Notes under the pieces: generated by a model | The model's database searches: none | Seen by the model: the letters and a program-made list of their open reading frames with translations, nothing else | What the model was told of the DNA's origin: nothing | DNA from: Pontibacter mucosus | GTDB taxonomy: Bacteria > Bacteroidota > Bacteroidia > Cytophagales > Hymenobacteraceae | Reading direction: 5' to 3' | DNA length: 64,000 nt | Assembly (NCBI RefSeq): GCF_003054055.1 | Contig: NZ_QBKI01000007.1 | Coordinates: 1-64,000, forward strand | Shown here: positions 19,278 to 28,658 of the stretch, piece after piece | Layout of the letters: each line of letters begins with the position of its first letter | Position numbering within the stretch: position 1 is the stretch's first letter | Program-made: the position numbers and the translations under genes

Positions 19278-21168
19278 AATAAAGGATGCGGAACTTGATC
19301 GTGTGCGGCACCTGCTTCATGTCGTTTACCACCTGCTTGTCGTAGGCCTTGTCGATATCGGTGATCACGTAACCCACGCGCTCGTTCGTTTTCAGGTACT
19401 GGCCCAGGATGTTCACCTGGTTTTGGGCAAGCACCTGGTTGATGCTGGCCAGCACACCCGGCACGTTGGCGTGGATGTGGATGAGGCGGTGCGCATTCTT
19501 GAGTTCCGGCAACTGCAAGTTCGGGAAGTTCACGCTGCCATAGGTGTTGCCTGAGTTGATGTAGTCCATGATGCGGTTAGGCACGAAGTTGGCGATGTTT
19601 TCCTGCGCTTCGGAGGTGCTGCCCCCCACGTGCGGGGTCAGGATAACGTTCGGCAGGCCGCACAGCTCGCTCTCAAACGGATCGCTGTTGGTGGCTGGTT
19701 CCTCGGGGAACACATCCACGCCGGCGCCGCTTACCTTGCCCGATTTTATACTTTGCACCAGCGCCTCGATGTCCACTACATGGCCGCGGCTCAGGTTCAG
19801 GAATATCACACCGTCTTTCATGGCGGCAAACTCCTCGGCACCGATCAGGTTCTTGTTCTCCGGTCTGCCATCCACATGAAGTGTTACTATGTCCACTTTC
19901 TCGAGCAGCTCACGGAGCGAATGGCACTTGCGGGCATTTCCCAGCTGCAGCTTCTCCACCACGTCGTAATAGTATACTTCCATGCCCATCGCCTCTGCCA
20001 ATACCGACAGTTGCGCCCCGATGTTGCCGTAGCCCACAATGCCCAGCTTCTTGTCGCGCACCTCAAAGCTGCCCTTCGCCGATTTATCCCATTTGCCCTG
20101 GTGCATCTTGTTGCTCTTGTCCAACACGTTGCGGCTTAGCATGATGATCTCGCCCAGCGCCAGCTCCACCACGCTGCGGGTGTTGCTATAAGGAGCGTTG
20201 AATACGGTAATGCCGGCCTCGAGACAGGCGTTCAGATCAATCTGGTTGGTGCCAATGCAGAAGGCGCCCACGCACATGAGGCGGTTGGCGTGCTCTAATA
20301 CCCTGCGCGTTACCTGCGTTTTGCTGCGGATGCCAAGTATGGAAACGTTCTTTATCTTCTCACAAAGCTCCTCCTCGCTCAGGGCTCCGCTGATTGTCTC
20401 TACCTGATAGCCCTCGCGGCGGTACAGCTCTACGGCCTGGGGGTGTATGTTCTCCAGCAGCAGCACGCTGATGCGGTTTTTAGGGTAAGATATTGCCATC
20501 GGTAACTTATTTTGATACAGGAATTCGTCAAGCGTGGGGGCGATGTGCTCGGCCTTGGCCACCACGTTGTCGCGCACCACGTTCTCGGTGAAGGCGTAAA
20601 ACTTATTGGCCAGCCCGGCCTCTTTTATCTCATAGTCGGTGTAGCCGTCGCCCAGCACGTACACATCACCGGGCAGGGCCAACTGCTCCAGCAGCCGTAT
20701 CTTGCCTTTATCCAGGCACAGCGGGTTCGCCTCGTCAAAGCCCACCAGGTTGCCCTGGGCATCCACCTTAAAGGTGTTGGCATACACGTTTTCCTCCTTT
20801 ATGCCATACTCCGTTACGATGGGCGTGATAAACTCCTTAAACCCACTGGAGATGATGTAGATCTGGTCGGCGTACTGGTGCAGGAAGTCGCGGTTGCGGC
20901 GGATGGATTCGGATACTTTTTCGCGGAGGCGGCTGATGAGCTGCGGCAGGTGGTTTTGGTGCGCCTGCAGCAGGGCCAGGCGTTCGGTCAGCCCTTTCGA
21001 AAAGGAGCTTTGGCCGGCCATGGCGCTGTCCGTAATCTCTTTGATCTGGTCCAGCAGTTGGCTGCGCTCGGGGTGGTTTTGAAGGGAGATGGCCCCCAGT
21101 TCGTCCAGGGCTTCTACCTGGGTGAAGGTGCTGTCGAAGTCAATGATAAAGTACTTGTCTTTGCTCAT
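19276..21168 (-). CDS. serA: Fused phosphoserine phosphatase / D-3-phosphoglycerate dehydrogenase
   Basis: A 630-residue two-enzyme protein. Residues 1-225 are a HAD phosphatase: DFDST at 10-14 (nucleophile Asp10), ISSG near 107 and LGDGYTDYE at 172-180. Residues about 232-555 are a 2-hydroxyacid dehydrogenase: Rossmann GYGNIG 379-384, Arg461 in NLSRGHVV, Glu490 in FPEEP and His513 in TPHVGGST. Residues about 560-630 form an ACT domain, the likely serine-feedback site. Together with serC next door, the three serine-pathway activities sit in two polypeptides. Steps one and three are joined, and step two (SerC) is separate. Confidence 0.93.
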   Translation of the reverse strand: MSKDKYFIIDFDSTFTQVEALDELGAISLQNHPERSQLLDQIKEITDSAMAGQSSFSKGLTERLALLQAHQNHLPQLISRLREKVSESIRRNRDFLHQYADQIYIISSGFKEFITPIVTEYGIKEENVYANTFKVDAQGNLVGFDEANPLCLDKGKIRLLEQLALPGDVYVLGDGYTDYEIKEAGLANKFYAFTENVVRDNVVAKAEHIAPTLDEFLYQNKLPMAISYPKNRISVLLLENIHPQAVELYRREGYQVETISGALSEEELCEKIKNVSILGIRSKTQVTRRVLEHANRLMCVGAFCIGTNQIDLNACLEAGITVFNAPYSNTRSVVELALGEIIMLSRNVLDKSNKMHQGKWDKSAKGSFEVRDKKLGIVGYGNIGAQLSVLAEAMGMEVYYYDVVEKLQLGNARKCHSLRELLEKVDIVTLHVDGRPENKNLIGAEEFAAMKDGVIFLNLSRGHVVDIEALVQSIKSGKVSGAGVDVFPEEPATNSDPFESELCGLPNVILTPHVGGSTSEAQENIANFVPNRIMDYINSGNTYGSVNFPNLQLPELKNAHRLIHIHANVPGVLASINQVLAQNQVNILGQYLKTNERVGYVITDIDKAYDKQVVNDMKQVPHTIKFRILY

Positions 21169-21212
21169 GATGGAAGTATGGCTGTGAAAGACTGTAAGCC
21201 CGAAAGGTATAA

Positions 21213-21251
21213 AAAAAGAACCAGCCGCGCAGCTACGGACTGGTTCTTTTT
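21213..21251 (-). terminator. Terminator of bshA
   Basis: Stem AAAAAGAACCAG/CTGGTTCTTTTT (21213-21224 with 21240-21251). It lies downstream of the minus-strand bshA stop and reads as a T-run on that strand. Confidence 0.8.
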
Positions 21252-21302
21252 GAGATTATACTTCGTTAAAAGCTAAATACTTGTAAAAGCAGCAAGTAGG
21301 AA

Positions 21303-22439
21303 TTATAAAAGTGCTAACTGCTCGGTGATGATGCGCTGGTAGAATGCCTCGTACAGCGGCAGGATCTTCTCGATGTCGAAGTCGTGGGCACGCTGCAGGG
21401 CGTTTGCCTTGAACTGCGGCAGGCGCTCGTCATCAAGTACATACAGCGTGTTCTGCACCATTTCGTCCACGGCACCCACCGGACTCACAAAGCCGGTCAC
21501 CCCGTTTATGTTCAGCTCCGGTATACCGCCCGCGTTGGAAGAAATAACCGGCACCTCGCAGGCCATGGCCTCCAGGGCCGCCAGGCCGAAACTCTCCTTC
21601 TCCGACGGCATCAGGAACAGATCAGAAATAGACAGCACCTCTTCCACGGCCTCCTGCTTTCCTAAGAAGCGCACGTCGTTGTAAATCTGCAGCTCGCGGC
21701 ACAGCTTCTCCATTTTGGGCCGATCAGGACCGTCGCCTACCAGCAGCAGGCGGCTGGGGATCTGCTCACGAACCTTGGCAAAAATGCGGATCACGTCCTC
21801 CACGCGCTTCACGCCCCGGAAGTTAGAAGTATGCACCAGCAGCTTCTCGTTATTTGGCGCGATAGCCATCCTAAAGTGCTCCTTTTTCTGGCGCTTAAAC
21901 TTGGCCAGATCAATAAAGTTGGGGATAACCTCAATCTCTTTCTCTATCTGGAAGAAGTCGTAGGTCTCAGCGCGCAGGCTGTCCGACACGGCTGTTACCC
22001 CATCCGACTGGTTGATGCTGAAGGTAACCACCGGCTCAAAAGAGGCATCTTTGCCTACCAGGGTGATGTCTGTGCCGTGCAGGGTGGTGATAACGGGGAT
22101 GTTGATGCCCTTGGTGCGCAGGATCTGCTTGGCCATATAGGCTGCCGAGGCGTGCGGAATGGCGTAGTGCACGTGCAGCACGTCCAGCTTCTCGAACCGT
22201 ACAATATCTACCATTTTACTGGCCAGCGCCAACTCGTAAGGCGGGTACTGGAAGAGCGGGTAAGTAGGGATGTATACTTCGTGGTAGTAGATGTTCTCGT
22301 TAAAGATATCGAGGCGCGCCGGTTGGCTATAGGTGATAAAGTGAACCTGATGCCCCTTCAGCGCCAGGGCTTTTCCCAGCTCGGTAGCTACCACGCCGCT
22401 TCCGCCGAACGTCGGGTAACAGACAATTCCTATTTTCAT
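21303..22439 (-). CDS. bshA: N-acetyl-alpha-D-glucosaminyl L-malate synthase (bacillithiol pathway)
   Basis: A 378-residue GT4 glycosyltransferase that joins UDP-GlcNAc and L-malate in the first step of bacillithiol synthesis. It has the BshA opening MKIGIVCYPTFGGSGVVATE, HVHYAIPHASAAYMAK, TTLHGTDITLVG, the GT4 core FLGKQ, and the nucleotide-sugar motif PSEKESFGLAALEAMACEVP with its E-x7-E pattern. Length is normal. It shows that bacillithiol is probably the low-molecular-weight thiol of this organism. bshB and bshC are not in the window. Confidence 0.95.
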   Translation of the reverse strand: MKIGIVCYPTFGGSGVVATELGKALALKGHQVHFITYSQPARLDIFNENIYYHEVYIPTYPLFQYPPYELALASKMVDIVRFEKLDVLHVHYAIPHASAAYMAKQILRTKGINIPVITTLHGTDITLVGKDASFEPVVTFSINQSDGVTAVSDSLRAETYDFFQIEKEIEVIPNFIDLAKFKRQKKEHFRMAIAPNNEKLLVHTSNFRGVKRVEDVIRIFAKVREQIPSRLLLVGDGPDRPKMEKLCRELQIYNDVRFLGKQEAVEEVLSISDLFLMPSEKESFGLAALEAMACEVPVISSNAGGIPELNINGVTGFVSPVGAVDEMVQNTLYVLDDERLPQFKANALQRAHDFDIEKILPLYEAFYQRIITEQLALL

Positions 22440-22456
22440 ACTTGTTAGGTGTATGG

Positions 22457-22493
22457 CAAAAAAACAAGTGCAGCCCCATTTTGTTGCTGCACT
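22457..22493 (-). terminator. Terminator of the NagZ/serine-hydrolase gene
   Basis: Stem AGTGCAGC/GCTGCACT (22467-22474 with 22486-22493) followed on the minus strand by a run of T. Confidence 0.8.
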
Positions 22494-22514
22494 CGCGAAA
22501 CTACTGATTTTATT

Positions 22515-25463
22515 TTATGTTTTGGGCGCCATGGCTTTGTAAATCACATCGTGTATCCTGGTGCGGATGTTATACTTTACCAGCTTGTTGTTGCTGGCGT
22601 CGGGATACACCCTGTTCGACAGGAAGATGTAAATCAGTTTGTTCTCCGGGTCTGTCCAGGCGGCGGTTCCGGTAAAGCCGGTGTGGCCGAAGGTCTGTGG
22701 TGAGGCCAGCGCCGAGGTCGGTCCGTTGCCGTCCAGGGCGGGCTTGTCCCATCCCAGTCCGCGGCGGCTTCCTTCCGTCTGCCTTGCCGCAAACTCCGAT
22801 ACCACCTCCGAGTTAAAATACTTGTGTCCGCCGTAGATGCCGTTGTTCATGTTCATCTGCAAAAGTATGGCCAGGTCGTTGGCGTTGGAGAACAGGCCCG
22901 CATGGCCGGCCACTCCGCCCATCATGGCGGCTCCCTGGTCGTGCACCGTTCCCCGGATCAGGTTCTTGCGGAAATAGTTGTCGTCCTCGGTGGGGGCAAT
23001 GATCTCGCGCGGATGCCGGAGCAGCGGCGTATAGGTCAGGGTACTGAGGCCAAGCGGCGCGTAGAAGTTCTGGTTCAGGAACTCATCAATCGGCTGGTTT
23101 AGCTGTCGCTCGGCCACACGCTTGAGGATGTAGAAGCCCAGGTCGCTGTAGGCGTAGCTGTACGTACCGTTCTTCTGCTTGGGCATCAGCGGCGTCTTCA
23201 CCGTCCAGGACCAGAGCGTGTCTTCCATCGAGTAAATGGAGTATACGCCCGGGATCACCTCGTTCATGTACGTGTCGTTCTGCGTGCTGGCGTAAAAGGT
23301 CTCCTTCAGCTTGCGGTTATCGATCGTTTTCTGCCAGGTAGGGATGCCCGGTTTCAGACCCGCCTGATGCGCCAGGATGTCGCGCAGCACGAGGTTGGCC
23401 TTGTTGGTGCCTTTTAGCTCCGGCAGGTACGTGACGAGCTTCTCGTCCAGGTTGATTTTGCCCTGATCTTTCAGGAACATAACGGCCTGCAGGGTAGCGG
23501 CTACCTTGGTGATGGAAGCGATATCGTAGATGGTGTTTTTCGTTACCGGCTTCACGGCATCGTAAGTGTAGTGGCCGTAGGCTTTGTTATAGATCACGGT
23601 GCCTTCCTTCACCACCAGCACCTGCATACCGGGCGTAGCGGCGTAAGCAATCGCTTCGGTGGCGATGTTGTCGATTTGTGCGAGGGTCTTGGAGTCCATG
23701 CCCACACTCTCCGGCACGCCATACTTCAGGCGGCCCAAGGTAGCGGTAGGCAAGCCCGTGCCGGCGGTATACTTGGCAGAGGCTGTAATAGGCAGCTTTC
23801 CCTGCGCGGCGCGGGCGCCAAACAGCACCTGCGGCACCAGCGACTGCGATATAGGATTGTCCTCGTAGCCGGCCACCAGCCAGTTGTTGCCCTCAAACAG
23901 CTTCAGGCTATAGGCGTTGCCCATCACGGCTACGATTACTTTCTTGTCGGTGCGCTCGCGCAGGTACTGGATAAAGGCCAGCGTGCCGGTGCCTATGCCG
24001 TAGTTTCGGGCGGGGGTGCTGTTCATGCCGTGGATGCTCACCACCACCACATCGCTCTCCTGCAGTTTCGGAATGATATTGGTGAAGGCAGAATCCGGGG
24101 CGTACCGGTTCGGGATAGTGAACTGCTTTACAGGGGCATAGTTGGCCAGTGTTTCCTGAAACGTATTGCCCACCGAGGCGCCCACAGCAACAGAAGCTAT
24201 ACTTAAGGTATCTAGGTTGCGGAACGGGATCAGGTTATCCTTGTTCTCCACCACCGTAATGGCATGCTCATACAATTGCTCCTGCACCACGCGGCTGGCA
24301 GGGCGCTCCAAATCCTCCTGCAGCTTTTCGAGCTTCACGGGTTTATACTTGTTCAGGCCGGCCCAGTACTTGGCGTGCAGGATCTTGCGCACGCGCTGGT
24401 CAATCTCAGCCTGGGTAATCTGGCCTTTCTTCACGGCCTTGGAAATCTTGTCTACCGCCGTAGGCACATCCTCCGGAAACAGCAGCACGTCGTTACCGGC
24501 CAGCAGGGCCTTCAGGTCCAACTCGCCGGGCTTATGGAATTTGCTCACGCCCTGCATGTTTAGAGCATCGGTGAACACCAGGCCCTTATACTTCATCTTC
24601 TCTTTCAGAAGGCCGGTTACGATGGGTTTGGAGAGCGTAGACGCCTGGTTTTTGGTAGAGTCCACGTTTGGCAAGTATAAGTGCGCCACCATCACGCCCA
24701 TCACGCCCGCGTCGAACGACTGCTTAAACGGGTAGAGCTCTACCTCGGTCAGGCGCTTCATATCATGCTGTATCACAGGAAGGTTGTAGTGCGAGTCCAC
24801 ATCGGTGTCGCCGTGGCCGGGGAAGTGTTTGGCCACCGCCATCACGCCGTGGTCCTGCAAGCCGCGGATATAAGCCACGCCGTAGCGGCTCACGGTCTCT
24901 TTAGACTCGCCGAAGGAGCGGGTGCCGATAACGGGGTTGTTGGCGTTGTTGTTCACGTCGAGTACCGGCGAAAAGCTTACGTTCACGCCCAGGCGCTTCA
25001 TTTTCAGGGCTATCTCGCGGGCCATCATGTACACGTAGCGGTCGTCGTGCATGGCGCCCAGGGTCATCTGGCGGGCAAAGTGCATGCTGCTGTCCAGGCG
25101 CATGTTCAGGCCCCACTCGGCATCCATGGCCACCAGGAGCGGCACCTTGGCCATACGTTGGAAGCGGTTGGTAAGCACAGCCTGGCGCATGGGGCCGCCC
25201 TGCATAAACATGATGCCCCCGATGTTGTACTGGCTCACCAGCGAGTCGAGGTGCTGTACGTGGCGCTCATCCTTGTTGGAGTAGGCGGCCACCATAAACA
25301 GTTGCCCGATGCGCTGCGAAGGAGTTAAAGTCGTAAGGACACTGTCGACCCATTGCTGTTCCCGTGGGTGCACAATAATCTCCTCTGACGGGTTAAAAGA
25401 CATCAGCGGCCCCATGACAAGAAAAACAAGAATCAACACACCTACACTAAAACTCTTCAACAT
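22515..25463 (-). CDS. GH3 beta-N-acetylhexosaminidase (NagZ-like) fused to beta-lactamase-fold serine hydrolase
   Basis: A 982-residue exported or membrane-anchored protein (hydrophobic segment 4-22). Residues about 35-400 are a GH3 domain with the NagZ-type catalytic loop KHFPGHGDTD (Lys212-Asp220) and nucleophile Asp299 in FTDALNM. A GH3 C-terminal-like domain follows to about 600. Residues about 610-980 are a class C beta-lactamase/esterase fold with SITK (near 647), YSD (near 769) in place of YxN, and HTG (near 924). The first half should release GlcNAc from peptidoglycan fragments. The second half may be a peptidase, esterase or amidase on the same material. All three serine-hydrolase motifs are intact. 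Confidence 0.92.
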   Translation of the reverse strand: MLKSFSVGVLILVFLVMGPLMSFNPSEEIIVHPREQQWVDSVLTTLTPSQRIGQLFMVAAYSNKDERHVQHLDSLVSQYNIGGIMFMQGGPMRQAVLTNRFQRMAKVPLLVAMDAEWGLNMRLDSSMHFARQMTLGAMHDDRYVYMMAREIALKMKRLGVNVSFSPVLDVNNNANNPVIGTRSFGESKETVSRYGVAYIRGLQDHGVMAVAKHFPGHGDTDVDSHYNLPVIQHDMKRLTEVELYPFKQSFDAGVMGVMVAHLYLPNVDSTKNQASTLSKPIVTGLLKEKMKYKGLVFTDALNMQGVSKFHKPGELDLKALLAGNDVLLFPEDVPTAVDKISKAVKKGQITQAEIDQRVRKILHAKYWAGLNKYKPVKLEKLQEDLERPASRVVQEQLYEHAITVVENKDNLIPFRNLDTLSIASVAVGASVGNTFQETLANYAPVKQFTIPNRYAPDSAFTNIIPKLQESDVVVVSIHGMNSTPARNYGIGTGTLAFIQYLRERTDKKVIVAVMGNAYSLKLFEGNNWLVAGYEDNPISQSLVPQVLFGARAAQGKLPITASAKYTAGTGLPTATLGRLKYGVPESVGMDSKTLAQIDNIATEAIAYAATPGMQVLVVKEGTVIYNKAYGHYTYDAVKPVTKNTIYDIASITKVAATLQAVMFLKDQGKINLDEKLVTYLPELKGTNKANLVLRDILAHQAGLKPGIPTWQKTIDNRKLKETFYASTQNDTYMNEVIPGVYSIYSMEDTLWSWTVKTPLMPKQKNGTYSYAYSDLGFYILKRVAERQLNQPIDEFLNQNFYAPLGLSTLTYTPLLRHPREIIAPTEDDNYFRKNLIRGTVHDQGAAMMGGVAGHAGLFSNANDLAILLQMNMNNGIYGGHKYFNSEVVSEFAARQTEGSRRGLGWDKPALDGNGPTSALASPQTFGHTGFTGTAAWTDPENKLIYIFLSNRVYPDASNNKLVKYNIRTRIHDVIYKAMAPKT

Positions 25464-25483
25464 CCTACGCTACTATTTATTAA

Positions 25484-25514
25484 TTGGAACAAGTCAAAAT
25501 TAAACCTAATTTTG
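25484..25514 (+). promoter_or_regulatory. Candidate divergent promoter, plus strand
   Basis: TTG at 25484-25486, a 20-base spacer, and TAATTTTG at 25507-25514 give a full match to the Bacteroidetes promoter form. It points at mutL, whose start is 370 bases away. Confidence 0.5.
25495..25502 (-). promoter_or_regulatory. Candidate -7 element for the NagZ-fusion gene
   Basis: On the minus strand TAATTTTG lies about 30 bases before the start codon at 25463. No TTTG is seen at the correct spacing. Confidence 0.4.
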
Positions 25515-25884
25515 CACAAGGCAGTTCAGAATTACAGACTAAAACAGCTTGTTTCCCGGCTTTTCGGCGGCTGTCGCGATAAGAGGAAGGAGCGCCTTAC
25601 AGCCTATCTGCAGCTCACGTGGCCACTAAGGGTAGCCTTACTGTGCTAACGCCACCAGCCCCGGCATCTATATAAAAGATCGCTATACTTTTAACACGAT
25701 AAGAAAAGCGAAACTGTTAGCTGGTTTTCAGGCTTCTGAACAGAAGCTTCTGTAATTTAATAATAAATTTAACTCTGAATTAGTTCTGCCTTTGTAAATT
25801 AAGTAGAGCAAATATTTGGCCACGATGGCAGAAACAGCCGGAAAGTAACAGAACCCATAAGTTTAGGAGGAATTAGAAAAGCGG
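25515..25884. other. Long untranslated leader or spacer before mutL
   Basis: No open frame of interest. A GC-rich block at about 25555-25670 contains CGGCTTTTCGGCGGCTGTCG and is followed by AT-rich sequence with a small palindrome CAGAAGCTTCTG at 25741-25752. It could be the 5' leader of mutL or an unrecognised small RNA; I match it to no known RNA family. Confidence 0.35.
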
Positions 25885-27744
25885 ATGCCCGATATCATAC
25901 ACTTACTGCCTGATTTTCTTGCCAACCAGATTGCGGCCGGCGAAGTGGTGCAACGGCCTGCCTCTGTGGTGAAGGAGCTGTTGGAGAACGCCATCGACGC
26001 GCAGGCCACCAGCATACAGTTGATCGTAAAGGAAGCAGGGAAGCAACTGGTGCAGGTGGTGGATAACGGCCTGGGCATGACCGAGACCGACGCCCGCATG
26101 TGCTTTGAGCGCCACGCGACCTCTAAAATCCGCACGACCGACGATCTGTTTCGCATCCGCACCATGGGTTTCCGGGGCGAGGCGATGGCCTCTATTGGCG
26201 CAGTGGCGCAGGTAGAACTTAAGACAAAACCCCACGGAGCCGAGACTGGCACGAAACTGCTGGTGGAGGGCTCGGAGGTGGTGGCGCAGGAGCCGGTAGT
26301 CACCCCGGAGGGCACTTCCATTTCCGTGAAGAACCTGTTTTACAATGTGCCTGCCCGCCGCAACTTCCTCAAATCCAACGCTGTGGAGATGCGCCACATC
26401 CTGGAGGAGTTCCAGCGGGTGGCCCTGGCCTACCCGGACGTAACGTTCTCGCTGCATCACAACGACACGGAGGTGTTTAACCTGCCGGCCACCAAGCTAA
26501 GCCAGCGCATTGTAAGTATACTGGGCAGTACCTATAAAAACCAGATGGCCTACTGCGAGGAAGACACAGGCTTTCTGGTGGTGAAGGGCTATGTGGGCAA
26601 GCCGGAGCACGCCAAGAAATCGCGGGGGGAGCAGTTCTTCTTCGTCAACAACCGGTTTGTGAAGAGCGGCTACCTGAACCACGCCGTGATGACGGCCTTT
26701 GAGGGCTTGCTGGCCAAGGAAAACCATCCGTTCTACGTGCTCTTCATCGAAATCGACCCGGAGAAGATAGACATCAACGTACACCCCACCAAAACCGAGA
26801 TTAAGTTTGAGGATGAGAAGACGGTGTATGCCATTGTGCATGCGGCCGTGAAACGCGCCCTCGGTGCCTATAACATTGCCCCCTCACTCGACTTTGAGCA
26901 GGATGTGAACTACGCCCCGCTACAGCCCATCAGCCTGAGGGGGGGCTTTAACAGCGAGTTTGAGCCGGATCGGAAAACAGCAGGAGGAAGCAGTGGCAGC
27001 ACTTCTTTCCCGGGCTTTACGCCGCCTGCCACCACCCGCCGGGCCACCTCCAGGGGCTGGGAGCAACTCTACGAGCCCCTGCGCGAAACTGGACAAGAGG
27101 AGCAGGCAAGTATGGCGCCTGCCGAAACCAGCCTGCTCAGCGATGCCTTTGCGGCCCCGGACGCTGCGCCGGCCTCGGCCAAGAAGGCCATCCAGATACA
27201 TCAGAAGTATTTACTCGTACAGGTAAAATCGGGGATGATGGTGATTGACCAGCAGGCGGCCCAGGAGCGTATCCTGTACGAAAAGTACATCGCCTCGCTG
27301 CAGAAGAAAACCGCCGCCTCGCAGGCGCTGCTCTTTCCGCAGACCGTGGAGCTATCGGCTACTGATGCCGTGCTGATAAAGGAGCTGGCGGCCGAGTTCA
27401 AGGACATGGGGTTTCAGTTTGAGGATTTTGGCGGCAACACCATCATCCTGAACGGCATACCGGCCGATGTGCAGGCCACCGATGAAAAAGGCTTGCTGGA
27501 GGAACTGATAGAGCAGTACAAGAACAATGCGGCCACGTTGAAGCTTGAGAAGCGGGAAAACCTGGCCCGTGCCATGGCCAAGCGACTGGCTGCGCGCTCG
27601 CAGGCGCGTATGAGCGACTTTGAGATGAACGCCCTGGTGGATAAGCTCTTTGCGTGCCAGGTACCCAACTACACGCCCGGCGGCCAGAAAACGCTGGTGA
27701 TCATGGAGCTTGGCCAGCTGCATGATCTGTTTCTGAAAGCGTAG
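25885..27744 (+). CDS. mutL: DNA mismatch repair protein MutL
   Basis: A 619-residue GHKL ATPase that couples MutS mismatch recognition to strand cleavage and removal. The N-terminal ATPase has LLENAIDAQATSI, DNGLGM, and TMGFRGEAMASI with the ATP-lid residues. A linker at about 340-430 is rich in Pro/Ser/Ala. The C-terminal dimerisation domain carries DQQAAQERILYE from about residue 455, where endonuclease-active MutLs have DQHA..E....E, so the His is Gln. Near the end VPNYTPGGQ replaces the usual CPHGRP, so nuclease function is doubtful. It is followed, 128 bp on, by two rhomboid genes. Confidence 0.96.
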   Translation: MPDIIHLLPDFLANQIAAGEVVQRPASVVKELLENAIDAQATSIQLIVKEAGKQLVQVVDNGLGMTETDARMCFERHATSKIRTTDDLFRIRTMGFRGEAMASIGAVAQVELKTKPHGAETGTKLLVEGSEVVAQEPVVTPEGTSISVKNLFYNVPARRNFLKSNAVEMRHILEEFQRVALAYPDVTFSLHHNDTEVFNLPATKLSQRIVSILGSTYKNQMAYCEEDTGFLVVKGYVGKPEHAKKSRGEQFFFVNNRFVKSGYLNHAVMTAFEGLLAKENHPFYVLFIEIDPEKIDINVHPTKTEIKFEDEKTVYAIVHAAVKRALGAYNIAPSLDFEQDVNYAPLQPISLRGGFNSEFEPDRKTAGGSSGSTSFPGFTPPATTRRATSRGWEQLYEPLRETGQEEQASMAPAETSLLSDAFAAPDAAPASAKKAIQIHQKYLLVQVKSGMMVIDQQAAQERILYEKYIASLQKKTAASQALLFPQTVELSATDAVLIKELAAEFKDMGFQFEDFGGNTIILNGIPADVQATDEKGLLEELIEQYKNNAATLKLEKRENLARAMAKRLAARSQARMSDFEMNALVDKLFACQVPNYTPGGQKTLVIMELGQLHDLFLKA

Positions 27745-27872
27745 GGTAAGTACCAACAAGTTGAACGTTTAATCGTTGATTCAGAAGTATGGCTCACCTG
27801 GGTCAACTAATAAACCAAAGTATAAAACCAAGCCGGGCCGGGGCGGTTATACTTCCATAAAAGAAAAATCGC

Positions 27873-28652
27873 ATGTTCAATATCACTCCTATGGTCAGGA
27901 ACCTCCTGATCATCAACGTGGTTGTCTTCCTGCTGCAGATAAACGGCATCATTGACCTGCAGACGTTTGCGCTGCATTATTTCGGATCAGAACTGTTCCG
28001 GCCGGTGCAGCTGTTCACACACATGTTTATGCACGGCGGCTGGGCGCACCTGTTCAGCAACATGTTCAGCCTCTTTATCTTCGGCCCCTTGCTGGAGCGC
28101 TTCTGGGGTTCGCAGCGCTTCCTGATGTTTTACCTGATCACAGGCCTGGGGGCCAGCCTTTTATACTCCGGCGTGCGTGCCTATGAGCTGAACCAGTTGG
28201 AGAACGAGACAGTCATGTACATGGCTAACCCGGATCCGATGGCCTTCTACAATTACATGGAGGACCACTACAACGGCCGCTACAACACGCGGTTCGCGGT
28301 AGAGTACCGCCGCAACCCGGATAACCCGACGTACATAGAAGAAAGCAAGGAGGCGGTGCGTTATGTGTTCGGGCAAGTGTTCAACAGCCCGATGCTGGGT
28401 GCCTCCGGCGCTGTTTTTGGTATCCTGATGGCCTTTGGCCTGCTGTTCCCGAACCTGGAGCTCTTCCTACTCTTTTTGCCCATCCCGATAAAGGCCAAGT
28501 ACTTTGTGCTGCTGTATGGGGGGTACGAATTGTATGCTGGCTTTAACCGGGTGCCCGGCGATAACGTAGCACACTTTGCACACCTGGGCGGCATGCTGTT
28601 CGCGTATATACTTGTAAAAATGTGGCAGCGCAACGACTACAGTAACTACTAA
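27873..28652 (+). CDS. Rhomboid family intramembrane serine protease (first of pair)
   Basis: A 259-residue six-helix membrane protein. The catalytic Ser is in GASGAVFG (about residue 178) and the His in VAHFAHLGG (about 234). The loop-1 segment MHGGWAHLFSNMFSLFIFG carries the conserved His and Asn of rhomboids. An unusual insert of about 60 hydrophilic residues (about 100-160, rich in Tyr, Asn and Glu) separates helices 3 and 4. It cleaves membrane-spanning substrates within the bilayer. The second rhomboid follows after 6 bp. Confidence 0.92.
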   Translation: MFNITPMVRNLLIINVVVFLLQINGIIDLQTFALHYFGSELFRPVQLFTHMFMHGGWAHLFSNMFSLFIFGPLLERFWGSQRFLMFYLITGLGASLLYSGVRAYELNQLENETVMYMANPDPMAFYNYMEDHYNGRYNTRFAVEYRRNPDNPTYIEESKEAVRYVFGQVFNSPMLGASGAVFGILMAFGLLFPNLELFLLFLPIPIKAKYFVLLYGGYELYAGFNRVPGDNVAHFAHLGGMLFAYILVKMWQRNDYSNY

Positions 28653-28658
28653 GGCATA

